Below are positions 52,240 through 62,924 of a stretch of 64,000 nucleotides of DNA, in pieces. Position numbers and translations under genes: made by a program. The notes under the pieces are model-generated. The model worked only from the letters and a program-made list of their open reading frames with translations. It was not told the origin of the DNA and did no database searches. This stretch comes from Alloiococcus otitis ATCC 51267 (GTDB taxonomy: Bacteria; Bacillota; Bacilli; Lactobacillales; Carnobacteriaceae_A): the NCBI RefSeq assembly GCF_000315445.1, contig NZ_JH992957.1, positions 414,103 to 478,102 of the forward strand. The letters are read 5' to 3'. The first letter of the stretch is position 1, and every line of letters begins with the position of its first letter.

Positions 52240-52986
52240 TTATTGATATTTTTTGGTTTTTAGGATTCGTTGGGCATTTTCAACCCGTTCTGGGCTAGGG
52301 GGTTCAGTCCCTTCTAATTTATAAGGGATTCCCAATTCTTCATACTTATAAACCCCTAATTTGTGGTAAGGCAAAACCTCAACCTTGTCCACTGAGCCCA
52401 ATTGGTCGATAAACCGGCTCAATTTTTCCAAATCTTGGTCAAAATCGGACCGGCCAGGAACTAAAACGTGTCTAATCCACATTGGAATCCCTCGCTCTGA
52501 CAGGTCTTTAGCCATGGCCAGGATATTTTCATTGGGATGGCCAGTATACTTACGGTGGAAGTCACTGTCGATATGCTTGATGTCCATTAAGACGAGATCC
52601 GTATACTGCATCAGCTCGTCAAAGCGACTGTAAAAGGGTTCATCCTTGGTAAAGGGCTGGCCACAAGTATCCAAGGTGGTGTGAACACCGTGTTCTTTGG
52701 CCAATTTGAAGAAGTCTATCAGGAAATCAATATGGAGCATGGGTTCACCGCCAGAGACGGTGATCCCACCCTTGTCGCCCCAATATTCCTTATAGTCAAT
52801 AGCCTTGTCGAACATTTCTTGGGCCGTATAGGGAGTACCGGTCCCAATATTCCAAGTATCGGGGTTATGACAGAACTCACACCGCATCCGGCAACCTTGC
52901 ATAAAGACCACAAAGCGGATGCCTGGGCCATCAACTGTACCGAAACTTTCTGTCGAGTGGACGTAGCCAATGTTTTCTTCTGTCAT
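52240..52986 (-). CDS. pflA: Pyruvate formate-lyase activating enzyme
   Basis: Radical SAM enzyme that installs the glycyl radical on PflB under anaerobic conditions. The 4Fe-4S motif CRMRCEFC is preceded by GTVDGPGIRFVVFMQG. Further motifs are GGEPMLHIDF and MDIKHIDSDFHRKYTGHP. I use the second ATG, 52986 (248 residues), 7 bases after AAAGGGG; the ATG at 52992 lies too near the site. It follows pflB by 41 bp on the same strand. Enzyme and substrate are thus co-expressed. Confidence 0.95.
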   Translation of the reverse strand: MTEENIGYVHSTESFGTVDGPGIRFVVFMQGCRMRCEFCHNPDTWNIGTGTPYTAQEMFDKAIDYKEYWGDKGGITVSGGEPMLHIDFLIDFFKLAKEHGVHTTLDTCGQPFTKDEPFYSRFDELMQYTDLVLMDIKHIDSDFHRKYTGHPNENILAMAKDLSERGIPMWIRHVLVPGRSDFDQDLEKLSRFIDQLGSVDKVEVLPYHKLGVYKYEELGIPYKLEGTEPPSPERVENAQRILKTKKYQ

Positions 52987-53027
52987 ACTCATACCCCTTT
53001 ACTAGAATTTTTGTCCTGCCCCCTTCC

Positions 53028-55280
53028 TTACATGGATTCGTGGAAGGTACGGTTAATAACGTCTAATTGTTGTTCTCGGGTTAAATTAATGAAGTTAACA
53101 GCATAACCAGATACCCGGATGGTTAATTGTGGGTATTCTTCTGGGTGTTCCATGGCATCCTCTAAGGTAGACCGGTTCATCACGTTAACGTTTAAGTGGT
53201 GGCCACCCTTGTTGCTGTAGCCGTCTAGCATGGTAGCTAGGTTTTGTTTTTGACTTACTTCATCTTTACCAAGGGCACCTGGTACGATAGAGAAGGTGTT
53301 GGAAATACCGTCAAGACTGTATTTGTAAGGTAATTTAGCCACAGAGTTCAAGGATGCTAAAGCCCCATTGCTGTCTCTGCCGTGGAGTGGGTTAGCACCT
53401 GGTGCAAATGGTTCACCGTAGCGACGGCCATCTGGAGTGTTACCAGTTTTCTTACCGTAGACCACGTTAGAAGTAATGGTGAGGATGGAAGTGGTGTGTT
53501 TGGAATCCCGGTAAGTGTCGTAGTGGGTAACTTTTTCCATGAATTTTTCCAGCAAGTCAACTGCGATAGAGTCAACTCGTTCGTCATTGTTCCCATATTT
53601 AGGGTAGTCGCCTTCAATTTCAAAGTCGACTGCTAAACCATCTTCATCCCGGATCACTTTAACGTCAGCATACTTAATAGCTGAGAGGGAATCAGCTGCG
53701 ACAGAGAAACCAGCAATACCTGTTGCCATGGTTCGCAAGACTTCAGTGTCGTGAAGAGCCATTTCCAAGCTTTCGTAGGAATACTTGTCGTGCATGTAGT
53801 GGATAACATTCAAGGTGTTGATGTAAAGCCCAGCCAACCATTCAGTCATTTGGTCATATTTTTCGACCACTTCATCATAGTCCAAGTATTCTGAAGTGAT
53901 GGGTTCATATTTAGGCCCAACTTGGTCTTTGGTTACTTCGTCTACCCCACCGTTAATAGCGTACAAGAGGGCCTTGGCTAGGTTGGCACGAGCACCGAAG
54001 AATTGCATTTGCTTCCCAATTTCCATAGCAGAAACGCAGCAAGCAATGCCGTAGTCGTCACCAAAGTATGGTCGCATGATTTCATCGTTTTCGTATTGGA
54101 CTGCACTACTTGCGATAGAGACCTTAGCACAGAATTCTTTGAAGTTTTGAGGTAATTTTTCTGACCAAAGGACAGTCAAGTTTGGTTCAGGAGCTGGGCC
54201 AAGGTTACTTAAGGTGTGGAGGAAGCGGTAGGAGTTTTTAGTGACCATGTGGCGGCCGTCTTTGCCAATACCCGCAATGGATTCAGTTACCCAAGTTGGG
54301 TCGCCTGAGAACAATTCATTGTATTCTGGGGTACGGGCAAATTTAACCAGACGTAATTTCATAACCAGGTGGTCCACTAACTCTTGGGCTTCTTTTTCAG
54401 TTAAAGTACCATTTTCAAGGTCCCGTTCCACATAGATGTCTAGGAAGGTTGAAGTACGACCAAAGGACATAGCTGCCCCGTTTTGTTGTTTAATAGCTGC
54501 CAAGTATGCCAAGTACAACCATTGGAAGGCTTCCTTAGCGTTGCGGGCAGGTTTGGAAATGTCAAAGCCGTAAATGTGGCCCAGTTCTTTTAACTCTTTA
54601 AGCGCATTGATTTGGTCGAATAGCTCTTCCCGTTGGCGGATGACTTCTTCAGTCATTTTGCCGTCGCCGTAATTTTCAAAGACTTCTTTCTTGTCTTCAA
54701 TGAGGTAATCAACCCCGTACAAGGCAACACGACGGTAGTCACCAATAATCCGGCCCCGACCATAAGCATCCGGCAAACCAGTAATAACCCCACTGTGGCG
54801 GGCTGCTTTCATTTCTTTAGTATAAGCACTGTATACCCCATCATTGTGGGTTTTACGATAGTCACGGAATATTTTGGACATTTCAGGATCAATTTCGTAG
54901 CCGTATGATTCAGCAGCTTGTTCTGCCATCCGGATCCCGCCAAAGGGTTGGAAGGACCGTTTGAAAGGTTTGTCAGTTTGGAAGCCGACAACTTCTTCTA
55001 AGTCTTCATTGAGGTAGCCTGGACCGTGAGAAGTAATGGTTGAAGGTGTTTTAGTGTCTAAGTCCAAGACACCACCAGCTTGGTATTCTTTCTCATTCAA
55101 GTCCATGACTTGTTTCCAGAGTTGGTCAGTTGCAGGAGTTGGACCTTCTAAGAAAGACTCATCGCCATCATAAGGTTTGTAGTTCTTTTGGATAAAGTCT
55201 CTCACATCGACTGTCTGACTCCAATTGCCTTGGGTAAATCCGCTCCAATATTTTTCAGTATCAATGTTTGGCATTTGCAT
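53028..55280 (-). CDS. pflB: Formate C-acetyltransferase (pyruvate formate-lyase)
   Basis: Splits pyruvate into acetyl-CoA and formate during anaerobic mixed-acid fermentation. It has 750 residues. The catalytic Cys pair is in [16 protein letters not shown], and the glycyl-radical loop [17 protein letters not shown] is near the C-terminus, with Gly as the radical site. The ATG at 55280 follows AGGAGG at 7 bases. It is oxygen-sensitive in all known relatives, so the organism must have an anaerobic or microaerobic life. It forms a pflB-pflA operon. Confidence 0.97.
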   Translation of the reverse strand: MQMPNIDTEKYWSGFTQGNWSQTVDVRDFIQKNYKPYDGDESFLEGPTPATDQLWKQVMDLNEKEYQAGGVLDLDTKTPSTITSHGPGYLNEDLEEVVGFQTDKPFKRSFQPFGGIRMAEQAAESYGYEIDPEMSKIFRDYRKTHNDGVYSAYTKEMKAARHSGVITGLPDAYGRGRIIGDYRRVALYGVDYLIEDKKEVFENYGDGKMTEEVIRQREELFDQINALKELKELGHIYGFDISKPARNAKEAFQWLYLAYLAAIKQQNGAAMSFGRTSTFLDIYVERDLENGTLTEKEAQELVDHLVMKLRLVKFARTPEYNELFSGDPTWVTESIAGIGKDGRHMVTKNSYRFLHTLSNLGPAPEPNLTVLWSEKLPQNFKEFCAKVSIASSAVQYENDEIMRPYFGDDYGIACCVSAMEIGKQMQFFGARANLAKALLYAINGGVDEVTKDQVGPKYEPITSEYLDYDEVVEKYDQMTEWLAGLYINTLNVIHYMHDKYSYESLEMALHDTEVLRTMATGIAGFSVAADSLSAIKYADVKVIRDEDGLAVDFEIEGDYPKYGNNDERVDSIAVDLLEKFMEKVTHYDTYRDSKHTTSILTITSNVVYGKKTGNTPDGRRYGEPFAPGANPLHGRDSNGALASLNSVAKLPYKYSLDGISNTFSIVPGALGKDEVSQKQNLATMLDGYSNKGGHHLNVNVMNRSTLEDAMEHPEEYPQLTIRVSGYAVNFINLTREQQLDVINRTFHESM

Positions 55281-55312
55281 GGTTTAGCCTCCTATTTCCT
55301 TATTTCAAATTC

Positions 55313-55340
55313 ATTATATCACAATCATGTCAAAAGACAA
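55313..55340 (-). promoter_or_regulatory. Promoter of pflBA
   Basis: On the minus strand TTGTCT (55340-55335) and TATAAT (55318-55313), spaced by 16 bp. Confidence 0.65.
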
Positions 55341-55361
55341 GGTATATGTTAAATGAAACAC

Positions 55362-55396
55362 AAAAAAACTCTGTTCCATTTGAACAGAGTTTTTTT
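55362..55396. terminator. Bidirectional terminator between parC and pflB
   Basis: A 15-bp perfect stem (55362-55376 with 55382-55396) with A/T runs on both arms. It ends the parC transcript on the minus strand. Confidence 0.93.
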
Positions 55397-55419
55397 AGCT
55401 ATTCCACTTTGTAAACCTC

Positions 55420-57879
55420 TTACAAGTGAGAATCGTTATCACTTAAATAGTAAGAAACAGGCTTGCCATCTCGGCTTGTGTCCAGGACAAAAGACCCATT
55501 GTTATGGCGGTTTGAAACTGTATAGTCATCTGGGTTTATCTGTACTAGTTTTTTTGTATCAGTTAGGAGATTGACCAGGAATTTATTTTGTGAAATTCCG
55601 ATCATAAACTGGATTCGGTGGGGGTTTCGCTTCAGTTCTCTGAGGATTTGTAAACCCCGCTTGGCCCGTGAAGTCCGGTCAAAGTCATGGAGGGCCATTT
55701 TCTTAACACTGGCTCGCTGGGTAATGAACAAGGCTTCTTGGAACTGCTTACGCTTAAAGACCAAACCATCTTGGACATGGTCCCCCTCTTTCAGGTTCAT
55801 GGACTTGACGCCTGCAGCCTGGGCCCCTACTTCTGACACTTCTTCTAGTCCATACTTGAGCCCGTAGCCCTTGTAGCTGGCTAGGAATACATCGTAATCT
55901 TCTTGGTCAGGAATATAGTAGACTGCCTGGAGTCTATCTTGGTCTGATTTTAATTTAATGGCAGTTGAAGCCCGAGACTTGTAAGTTCGTTTGGGCTCAA
56001 ATTCCGTCTCTGGACTTTGTTTGATATAGCCATCTCGAGTGATAAAGACATAGCGCTTGCCGGCATCTAATTCCCGATAAGGGTACACCTTAATCAATTC
56101 CTCGTCCTCTCCAAGGGGGATGGTCCTTGACAAGTGCTCTCCAATATCCTTCCACTTGATGTCCGGTAATTCATGGACTGGTCGGTTGACCACATTGCCT
56201 TTCGAGGTGAAAATAAGGAGTTGGTCTAGGGTTGACAACTCTTGCATAAAGATGACCAAGTCGTCTTCTCGCCGGCCCAATTCCTCCACTTGGGAAGCCT
56301 TGTAAGACCGGATGGAGGTCCGCTTCAAGTAACCTCCCTGGGTGACGGTAACCATGACGTCTTCTTCACTGACCAGGACTTGGGTTTCTATTTCTAGTTT
56401 TTCGATCTTGTCTTGGACCTGGGTTAGCCGGTCCTCCCCATATGCTTGTTTGACTTCTTTCAATTCTTCTTTCATCAAAGCATCCAGGCTGGCCTTGTTG
56501 GTTAAGAGGTCCTGGTAGGTCAGGATGGCTTGGGCTAAGTCTTTGGCTTCTGCTTGTAAGTCCTTTATATCTGTATTGGTCAAGCGGTAAAGCTGGAGGG
56601 AGACAATGGCTTCGGCTTGGTCTTGGCTAAAACCATAAGCCTGGATAATATTTTCCTTGGCATTGGCCTTGTTTTCACTGGCCCGGATGGTTTGGATCAA
56701 GTCATCCAGGATTGAAATGGCCTTGATAAGGCCTTGGACAATGTGCTGGCGGTCCTTGGCCTTGGCTAAGAGGTAACGGGTCCGGTTTTGAACCACTGTC
56801 CGCTTGTGGTCCAAGTAAGAAGATAAGATTTGCTTGAGGGAGACTTGCTGGGGTCGTTTTTTATCAATGGCTACCATATTTAAGTTATAAGTTACCTGGA
56901 GGTCGGTGTTTTTCAGCAGGTAGGTTAAGATCCCTTCCCCATCACCATCTTTTTTGGTTTCGACCACAATCCGCAAGCCAGACCGGTCACTTTCATCCCG
57001 GACATCGGCAATGCCGTCGATTTTTTTGTTAATCCGGATGTCGTCAATTTTTTGGACCAACCTTGCCTTGTTGACCTCATAAGGAATTTGACTGATGACA
57101 ATTTGGGATTTGCCACCCCGGATGGCCTCAATATCTGCTTTGGCCCGGATGATAATTTTTCCCTTGCCCGTTTGGTAGGCTTTCTTCAGGCCACTTTTAC
57201 CTTGGATAATCCCCCCAGTCGGAAAGTCTGGTCCTTGAATATAGTCCATCAAAGTCTCCAGCCTTGCATTGGGGTGGTTGATTAAGTGGATGGTGGCATC
57301 AATCACCTCGCTCAAATTATGGGGCGGTATGTCAGTAGCATAACCGGCTGAAATCCCGCTAGCCCCATTGACCAAGAGGTTGGGAAAACGGGCGGGTAAG
57401 ACGGTGGGCTCCTCGGTCGTGTCATCAAAGTTTAAGACATGGTCCACCGTCTCCTTATCAATATCAGCCAGGAGGTCGGAAGCAATTTTAGACAGACGGG
57501 CTTCGGTGTACCGCATGGCAGCTGGTGGGTCCCCGTCCATGCTCCCCTTGTTCCCGTGCATATCAACCAAAGGATGGCGCATCTTCCAAGGCTGACTGAG
57601 CCTAACCATGGCATCGTAAACGGATGTGTCGCCATGGGGGTGGTAGTTCCCTATGACATTTCCCACCGTCTTGGCCGACTTCCGGTAAGCCTTGTCATAG
57701 GTGTTTTTGTCCTGGTGCATGGCATAGAGGATCCGTCTTTGGACCGGTTTTAAACCGTCCCGCAAGTCCGGTAGGGCCCTTTCCTGTATAATGTACTTGG
57801 AATACCGGCCGAACCGGTCCCCCATGACATCTTCTAAGGTTAATTCTTGTATTTTACTGGTCTCTTGGTCTCCTGCCAT
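55420..57879 (-). CDS. parC: DNA topoisomerase IV subunit A
   Basis: Cuts and rejoins DNA to decatenate daughter chromosomes. It has 819 residues. The active-site Tyr lies in PPAAMRYTEARLSK. The quinolone-resistance region reads GNYHPHGDTSVYDAMVR: Thr85 stands where many Firmicutes have Ser79/80, and Asp89 matches Asp83. The C-terminal part has the beta-pinwheel repeats. The ATG follows AAGGAG. It lies 125 bp after parE on the same strand, likely with co-transcription, and ends at a strong terminator. Confidence 0.96.
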   Translation of the reverse strand: MAGDQETSKIQELTLEDVMGDRFGRYSKYIIQERALPDLRDGLKPVQRRILYAMHQDKNTYDKAYRKSAKTVGNVIGNYHPHGDTSVYDAMVRLSQPWKMRHPLVDMHGNKGSMDGDPPAAMRYTEARLSKIASDLLADIDKETVDHVLNFDDTTEEPTVLPARFPNLLVNGASGISAGYATDIPPHNLSEVIDATIHLINHPNARLETLMDYIQGPDFPTGGIIQGKSGLKKAYQTGKGKIIIRAKADIEAIRGGKSQIVISQIPYEVNKARLVQKIDDIRINKKIDGIADVRDESDRSGLRIVVETKKDGDGEGILTYLLKNTDLQVTYNLNMVAIDKKRPQQVSLKQILSSYLDHKRTVVQNRTRYLLAKAKDRQHIVQGLIKAISILDDLIQTIRASENKANAKENIIQAYGFSQDQAEAIVSLQLYRLTNTDIKDLQAEAKDLAQAILTYQDLLTNKASLDALMKEELKEVKQAYGEDRLTQVQDKIEKLEIETQVLVSEEDVMVTVTQGGYLKRTSIRSYKASQVEELGRREDDLVIFMQELSTLDQLLIFTSKGNVVNRPVHELPDIKWKDIGEHLSRTIPLGEDEELIKVYPYRELDAGKRYVFITRDGYIKQSPETEFEPKRTYKSRASTAIKLKSDQDRLQAVYYIPDQEDYDVFLASYKGYGLKYGLEEVSEVGAQAAGVKSMNLKEGDHVQDGLVFKRKQFQEALFITQRASVKKMALHDFDRTSRAKRGLQILRELKRNPHRIQFMIGISQNKFLVNLLTDTKKLVQINPDDYTVSNRHNNGSFVLDTSRDGKPVSYYLSDNDSHL

Positions 57880-58004
57880 AATTTACTCCTTACTTCTTAT
57901 TTTGTGGGTAAAAGTCTAGCGATGGCTAGCTTGCGACTTAGCTGGTTTAGGTAAGATAGACTCGCCTAAAGGACCTGGTTTCTCGACCAATTGCTGGTCC
58001 AGAC

Positions 58005-59966
58005 TTACTTGGCCTCTCCTTCTAGGACCTTGTTCTCTAAAATACTGCCATCTTCTGCCAGACTGAATTCAATATGGTCTTCAATCCACTTCCGTCTAGG
58101 ATCCACCTTGGTCCCCATCAAGGTGGAAACCCGTCTTTCAGCCTTTTCACTGTCTTCAATGGTGACCCGGATCAAGGTTCTGGTCTCTGGGTCCATGGTG
58201 GTCTCCCACAACTGGTCAGCATTCATCTCGCCTAAACCCTTGTAGCGCTGGAGAGTGTAGTGTTTGCCAAAATCTTTAACCAGGTCTTCCAACTCCTCAT
58301 CAGTCCAAGCATAGGCTGTTTTTTCTTGCTTTCCTTGCTTTTTGGTCAACTTATACAAGGGCGGTAGGGCAATATAGACCTTCCCTGCTTCAATCAGGGG
58401 TTTCATGTACCGGTAAAAGAAGGTGAGGAGAAGGACCTGGATGTGGGCGCCGTCTGTGTCGGCATCAGTCATAATGACTATCTTATCGTAATTAACAGCT
58501 TCAATATCAAACTCAGGCCCAGCACCTGCACCGATGGTATAAATCATGGTAGAAATTTCTTCATTTTTTAAAATATCATCCAAAGAAGATTTTTCTGTGT
58601 TGATAACCTTTCCACGCAGGGGCAAAATTGCTTGGAATTTCCGGTCCCTACCTTGCTTGGCTGACCCACCAGCCGAATCCCCCTCCACTAAGTAAAGTTC
58701 ATTTTTCTGGGCGTTCTTGCTTTGAGCTGGGGTCAACTTACCAGACAGGAGAGTTTCAACTTTTTTCTTGGAAGCAGAGTTCCGGGACTGGTCCTTGGCC
58801 TTGCGAGCTGCTTCCCTGGCAGACCGGGCTCGGATGGCCTTGCGAATAAGTTGCTTAGACAAGTCCCCATTTTCGGCCAGGAAGTAAGTTAAGGATTCTG
58901 AGATAACCTGGTCAGTGGCGGTCCGGGCTTGAGGAGTTCCTAACTTGCTCTTGGTCTGGCCTTCAAATTGGAGAATCTCTTCTGGGATACGGACGGATAA
59001 AACAACCGCAATCCCTTCCCGGACGTCAGATCCTTCCAAGTTACTGTCTTTCTCTTTGAGTAAGCCACTTTTCCTAGCATAGTCGTTGAAAGCCTTGGTA
59101 ATAGCTGACTTAGCTCCAGTTTCGTGGCTGCCCCCATCCCGGGTACGGACATTGTTGACAAAACTCAGAACCGTCTCCGAATAGCCGTCATTGTATTGGA
59201 AGGCAAATTCAACTTCAATTTCATCTTCAGAACCTTCAAAATAGGTTACTGGACTCAAGGTATCCTTGCCCTCATTTAAGTAGTCGACAAAGGCCTTAAT
59301 TCCTTCATTAAATTGGAAGACCTGGCTTTCTTCCTGGCGCAGGTCCTCTACGGTAATCTTGGTCCCTTTGACAAGGAAGGCCGACTCCCGCATCCGCTCA
59401 CAGATGGTGTTAAAGTTAAATTCGGTGGTCGAAAAGACTTGGCCTGAGGGTTTGAAGTGGACCAGGGTGCTGGATTTTTGCTGGTTAATTTTTCTCTTCT
59501 GGATGCCTCCTTTAGCCTGGCCTCCTTGGCTAAAGTCTTGCCGGTATTCATAGCCGTCCTTGGTCACTATCACCGTGAGCCAATCAGACAAGGCGTTGAC
59601 GACCGAGGCCCCAACCCCATGGAGTCCACCGGCTGACTTGTAGGCCCCCTCTTGGCCAAATTTTCCCCCGGCATGGAGGACGGTAAAGATAACCTGGATG
59701 GTGGGTAGGCCTGACTCATGCATCCCGGTTGGCATGCCCCGTCCATTGTCTTTGACCGAAACCGAGCCGTCCGTGTGGATCTTGACTTCAATTTCATCAG
59801 CGTAGCCAGCCAAAACCTCATCAATAGCATTATCGGTAATTTCATAAACCAGGTGGTGCAAACCCCTGGCATCGGTTGACCCGATATACATGCCTGGTCT
59901 TTTCTTAACGGCGTCTAAGCCCTTGAGTATGGTTATAGATGAATCATTGTAAGATTCCTTCGTCAA
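58005..59966 (-). CDS. parE: DNA topoisomerase IV subunit B
   Basis: ATPase subunit of topoisomerase IV. It has 653 residues. The GHKL ATPase domain is complete: VKKRPGMYIGSTDARGLHHL, EITDNAIDEVLAGY, VKDNGRGMPTG and GGLHGVGASVVNAL. The TOPRIM metal site has LVEGDSAGGSAKQGRDRKFQ and MTDADTDGAHIQ. The start is TTG at 59966, after AAGGAGTGAAGAG with somewhat long spacing. It is called ParE rather than GyrB from its pairing with parC and its length. On the minus strand an extended -10 (TGGTATGAT, 60010-60002) lies upstream. Confidence 0.95.
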   Translation of the reverse strand: MTKESYNDSSITILKGLDAVKKRPGMYIGSTDARGLHHLVYEITDNAIDEVLAGYADEIEVKIHTDGSVSVKDNGRGMPTGMHESGLPTIQVIFTVLHAGGKFGQEGAYKSAGGLHGVGASVVNALSDWLTVIVTKDGYEYRQDFSQGGQAKGGIQKRKINQQKSSTLVHFKPSGQVFSTTEFNFNTICERMRESAFLVKGTKITVEDLRQEESQVFQFNEGIKAFVDYLNEGKDTLSPVTYFEGSEDEIEVEFAFQYNDGYSETVLSFVNNVRTRDGGSHETGAKSAITKAFNDYARKSGLLKEKDSNLEGSDVREGIAVVLSVRIPEEILQFEGQTKSKLGTPQARTATDQVISESLTYFLAENGDLSKQLIRKAIRARSAREAARKAKDQSRNSASKKKVETLLSGKLTPAQSKNAQKNELYLVEGDSAGGSAKQGRDRKFQAILPLRGKVINTEKSSLDDILKNEEISTMIYTIGAGAGPEFDIEAVNYDKIVIMTDADTDGAHIQVLLLTFFYRYMKPLIEAGKVYIALPPLYKLTKKQGKQEKTAYAWTDEELEDLVKDFGKHYTLQRYKGLGEMNADQLWETTMDPETRTLIRVTIEDSEKAERRVSTLMGTKVDPRRKWIEDHIEFSLAEDGSILENKVLEGEAK

Positions 59967-60182
59967 ATCTCTTCACTCCTTGTCTCAAACTGACAAACTT
60001 TATCATACCACAGATAGTCAGTTTAGCGAAAACTTGTTCTATTGGATTAGTGCCATTGTCTTATAATCCCTTCCTTTTAGCAAGATATAAGGGCTTATAA
60101 TAAGATTATATTTAAAGCCCCCTTGAATTATGGTAAACTATTGAAAATGATGTGAGTCCAATCAATAATGAGGAGACTATAT

Positions 60183-60797
60183 ATGTTGATTTCATTACTG
60201 GGTTTATTCTTGGCCTACCTGTCTGGGTCCATCCCAAGCGGTTACTGGCTGGGAAAACTATTTTACCATACTGATATTAGCCAACACGGCAGCGGAAACA
60301 CTGGGACTACCAATGTCTTTCGAGTCTTGGGCGTTGCACCAGGCCTCATTACCTTTTTCCTGGATGCCTTTAAAGGTTATCTGCCGGCTTACTTAGCTTT
60401 TTCCGTCTTCCAACCTGCCTTCCACCCCATTTTTTATGGCCTGGCAGCTATTTTAGGCCATGCCTTTTCCATCTTCAACAGGTTTAAGGGGGGCAAGGCA
60501 GTTGCCACTTCCTGCGGGGTGGCTTTTGCCATGTACCCCATTTACCTCCTGTCCATGTTAGGGATTTTCTTTGCCACCCTCTTCATCTCTAGCATGGTCA
60601 GCCTGGCTTCCATGGTGGCCATTGGGTCAGCCTTTGTCTTCAGCTTCCTCCTGGACGACCTGGTCTTTACCATCGCTGTAGGCTTCTTGTTCCTCTTCGT
60701 CCTTTACCGCCACAAGGACAATATTGTCCGAATCAAAAATGGAACAGAAAGCCATGTTCCTTTTGGCTTAAATTCCAGTAAAAAACAAGGCAAATAA
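60183..60797 (+). CDS. plsY: Acyl-phosphate glycerol-3-phosphate acyltransferase
   Basis: Membrane enzyme that acylates glycerol-3-phosphate from acyl-phosphate, the first step of phospholipid synthesis. It has 204 residues from the ATG at 60183, 7 bases after GAGGAG; an in-frame start 15 bases earlier overlaps the ribosome site. The three PlsY motifs are SGSIPSGYWLGKLFY, GSGNTGTTNVFRVLG and GHAFSIFNRFKGGKAVATS. Five membrane segments are predicted. It is read divergently from parE, the frequent parE-plsY neighbourhood in Gram-positive bacteria. Confidence 0.95.
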   Translation: MLISLLGLFLAYLSGSIPSGYWLGKLFYHTDISQHGSGNTGTTNVFRVLGVAPGLITFFLDAFKGYLPAYLAFSVFQPAFHPIFYGLAAILGHAFSIFNRFKGGKAVATSCGVAFAMYPIYLLSMLGIFFATLFISSMVSLASMVAIGSAFVFSFLLDDLVFTIAVGFLFLFVLYRHKDNIVRIKNGTESHVPFGLNSSKKQGK

Positions 60798-60805
60798 GAT
60801 ACACC

Positions 60806-60850
60806 AGACCCCTGCTTCCTAGCTAACAGCTAAGGAGCAGGGGTCTTTTT
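60806..60850 (+). terminator. Terminator of plsY
   Basis: AGACCCCTGCT (60806-60816) pairs with AGCAGGGGTCT (60836-60846) with an inner helix; TTTTT follows. Confidence 0.92.
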
Positions 60851-60933
60851 AAAGATTAGATCAGGGAGTGCTTGCCTGGCAAGATAGCTAGGCAAGTGTA
60901 GTCAGCCCAAGTTTAAGCTTACCTCAATGAAGC

Positions 60934-62364
60934 TTAAAGAATGTACTGGCTCAAGTCTTGGTCACCAGCGATGTGGCCAATTTTATCTTCCACATATTGC
61001 TCAGTGATCTTCACCTGGCCAATATTCATATCAGAGGCTTCAAATAAGAGGTCTTCTAGAAGTTTTTCTAAGATAGTGTGCAGGCGGCGGGCTCCGATAT
61101 TATCAGTATTTTCGTTGACCCTAAAGGCAATATCGGCAATTTTTTCGATGGCATCCATGGTAAAGATAACCTCAATATTCTCAGTCCCCAAGAGGGCCTT
61201 GTACTGTTCCACCAAGGCATTATTGGGTTCCGTTAAGATGGAAACAAAGTCTTGGGCGGTAAGATCATTGAGTTCTACCCGGATAGGGAACCGGCCTTGG
61301 AGTTCTGGAATCAAGTCACTAGGCTTGGACAAGTGAAAGGCCCCAGACCCAATAAAGAGGATGTGGTCGGTGTGAACCGTCCCGTACTTGGTCCGAACCG
61401 CTGACCCCTCTACGATAGGGAGGATATCTCTTTGGACTCCTTCTCGGGAAACTTGGCCACTGCCTTGGGAATCATTGGTCGAGGTGATCTTGTCAATCTC
61501 ATCGATAAAGATCAAGCCATTATTCTCTGCCAATTGAACGGCTTCAGCATGAATATCTTCGGAGTTAATCAACTTGTCTGCCTCTTCTTCAGTAAAAATA
61601 TCCACAGCCTGTTCTACGGTAACTGTCCGCTTGACCTTTTTGTTGGGGGTGAGTGACCCTAGGGTATCCGAAAAATCAAGCCCTAATTGCTCGAATTGCT
61701 GGGTCATTGGGGAATTAGGGGTTTGTTTTTTCTCTTCGACCTTGATGTCTACTTCCTTCTGGTCGATAACCCCTCGTTTGATTTGGTCAACAATGTCTCG
61801 TCTTTTAGAAGCAACTTCTTCTGAGACTTCTTCTTCCTCTTCAGCTTCTTGGTTAAACCGGTTCAAGGCTTCTGTGTCCACCCCCATGCTGTTCATCATG
61901 GAAGCAAAGGGATTGTTGGCTTGGTTGTGGTTTTTGCGCTTGCCAGGAGCCAGAGCCTTGGCTACCCGCTTGATGGCTGCTTGCCGGGCTTCAGGCCGGA
62001 CTTCTTGCCGTTTTTCTTCCCGCACTAGGCGGACAGCACGCTCGATTAGGTCCCGGACCATGGATTCAACGTCTCGCCCGACATAGCCCACTTCGGTAAA
62101 CTTAGTTGCTTCTATTTTTACAAAGGGAGCGTTGACAATATCGGCTAACCTTCTAGCAATTTCGGTCTTCCCTACCCCAGTGGGCCCAATCATCAGGATG
62201 TTTTTAGGGGTTATTTCTTTTTGCATGTCGCTATCTAATTGCAATCTTCGGTAGCGGTTTCTTAGGGCGATGGCCACCGATTTTTTGGCCTCATCCTGGC
62301 CAATGATGTATTGGTTCAGGCGGTCAACAATCTCTCTGGGTGATAAGTCTAGCTTGGCTTTCAC
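60934..62364 (-). CDS. hslU: HslU (ClpY) AAA+ unfoldase
   Basis: ATPase ring that unfolds proteins and feeds them into the HslV peptidase. It has 476 residues. Walker A is [14 protein letters not shown], followed by [20 protein letters not shown], the pore-loop region GYVG. The intermediate I-domain spans about residues 110-240 and is acidic and Gln-rich. Walker B is [12 protein letters not shown], and the sensor-2 region is [16 protein letters not shown]. It overlaps hslV by 4 bp, so ring and protease are coupled. CodY, which follows clpY in Bacillus, is not here. Confidence 0.96.
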   Translation of the reverse strand: MKAKLDLSPREIVDRLNQYIIGQDEAKKSVAIALRNRYRRLQLDSDMQKEITPKNILMIGPTGVGKTEIARRLADIVNAPFVKIEATKFTEVGYVGRDVESMVRDLIERAVRLVREEKRQEVRPEARQAAIKRVAKALAPGKRKNHNQANNPFASMMNSMGVDTEALNRFNQEAEEEEEVSEEVASKRRDIVDQIKRGVIDQKEVDIKVEEKKQTPNSPMTQQFEQLGLDFSDTLGSLTPNKKVKRTVTVEQAVDIFTEEEADKLINSEDIHAEAVQLAENNGLIFIDEIDKITSTNDSQGSGQVSREGVQRDILPIVEGSAVRTKYGTVHTDHILFIGSGAFHLSKPSDLIPELQGRFPIRVELNDLTAQDFVSILTEPNNALVEQYKALLGTENIEVIFTMDAIEKIADIAFRVNENTDNIGARRLHTILEKLLEDLLFEASDMNIGQVKITEQYVEDKIGHIAGDQDLSQYIL

Positions 62365-62903
62365 TCTTTTCCTCCTTCAATACTTTCAGTAATCACATTG
62401 TGGTTGGTGTAAACACAGATATCAGCAGCGGCGTGTAAAGCCTCAGTCGAAATGTCAGCAGCTGACAACTTGTCACCAGCGTGTTTTTTGAGCATGCGGG
62501 CAGCAGACAAGGCAAAGTTGCCCCCTGACCCGATGGCTAAAATCCCGTCATCAGGCGAGATCACTTCGCCGTTACCGGAGACCAGAAGCAAGTCATCCTT
62601 GTCCATGACAATTAAGAGGGCTTCTAAGTTTTTCATGGCCTTGTCTGACCGCCACTCCCGGGCTAGTTCAACAGCTGACCGCTGCAGATTGCCTGAGTGT
62701 TTGTTGAGGTAGCCGACGAATTTTTCTTCCAGGGTAAAAGCATCCGCTACTCCCCCAGCAAAGCCGACTAAGACTTGGTCATTGTAGACCCGTCTGACTT
62801 TTTGGGCCTTGCCCTTCATCATGACCTGTTCGCCTAAGGTAACTTGGCCGTCGCCAGACATAGCAGACTGGCCGTCGTGTTGGATTGCAAGTATGGTTGT
62901 CAT
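62361..62903 (-). CDS. hslV: HslV (ClpQ) peptidase
   Basis: Proteasome-like threonine peptidase of the HslVU complex. It has 180 residues. The N-terminus [11 protein letters not shown] would expose the catalytic Thr after Met removal. [20 protein letters not shown], the [18 protein letters not shown] motif and the late [14 protein letters not shown] are typical. It lies 21 bp after xerC and overlaps hslU by 4 bp. The ribosome site GGAGGAATCAT is a good match. Confidence 0.96.
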   Translation of the reverse strand: MTTILAIQHDGQSAMSGDGQVTLGEQVMMKGKAQKVRRVYNDQVLVGFAGGVADAFTLEEKFVGYLNKHSGNLQRSAVELAREWRSDKAMKNLEALLIVMDKDDLLLVSGNGEVISPDDGILAIGSGGNFALSAARMLKKHAGDKLSAADISTEALHAAADICVYTNHNVITESIEGGKE

Positions 62904-62924
62904 ATGATTCCTCCGTCAATTATT

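Noticed and set aside
55300..55350. Rex or Fnr/Crp site in the pfl promoter
   Set aside because: Only a TTGTGA half site is seen; the second half does not match.
61574..62086. 170-residue open frame on the plus strand opposite hslU
   Set aside because: Low-complexity Ser-rich translation with no ribosome site; it is the mirror of the hslU coding sequence.
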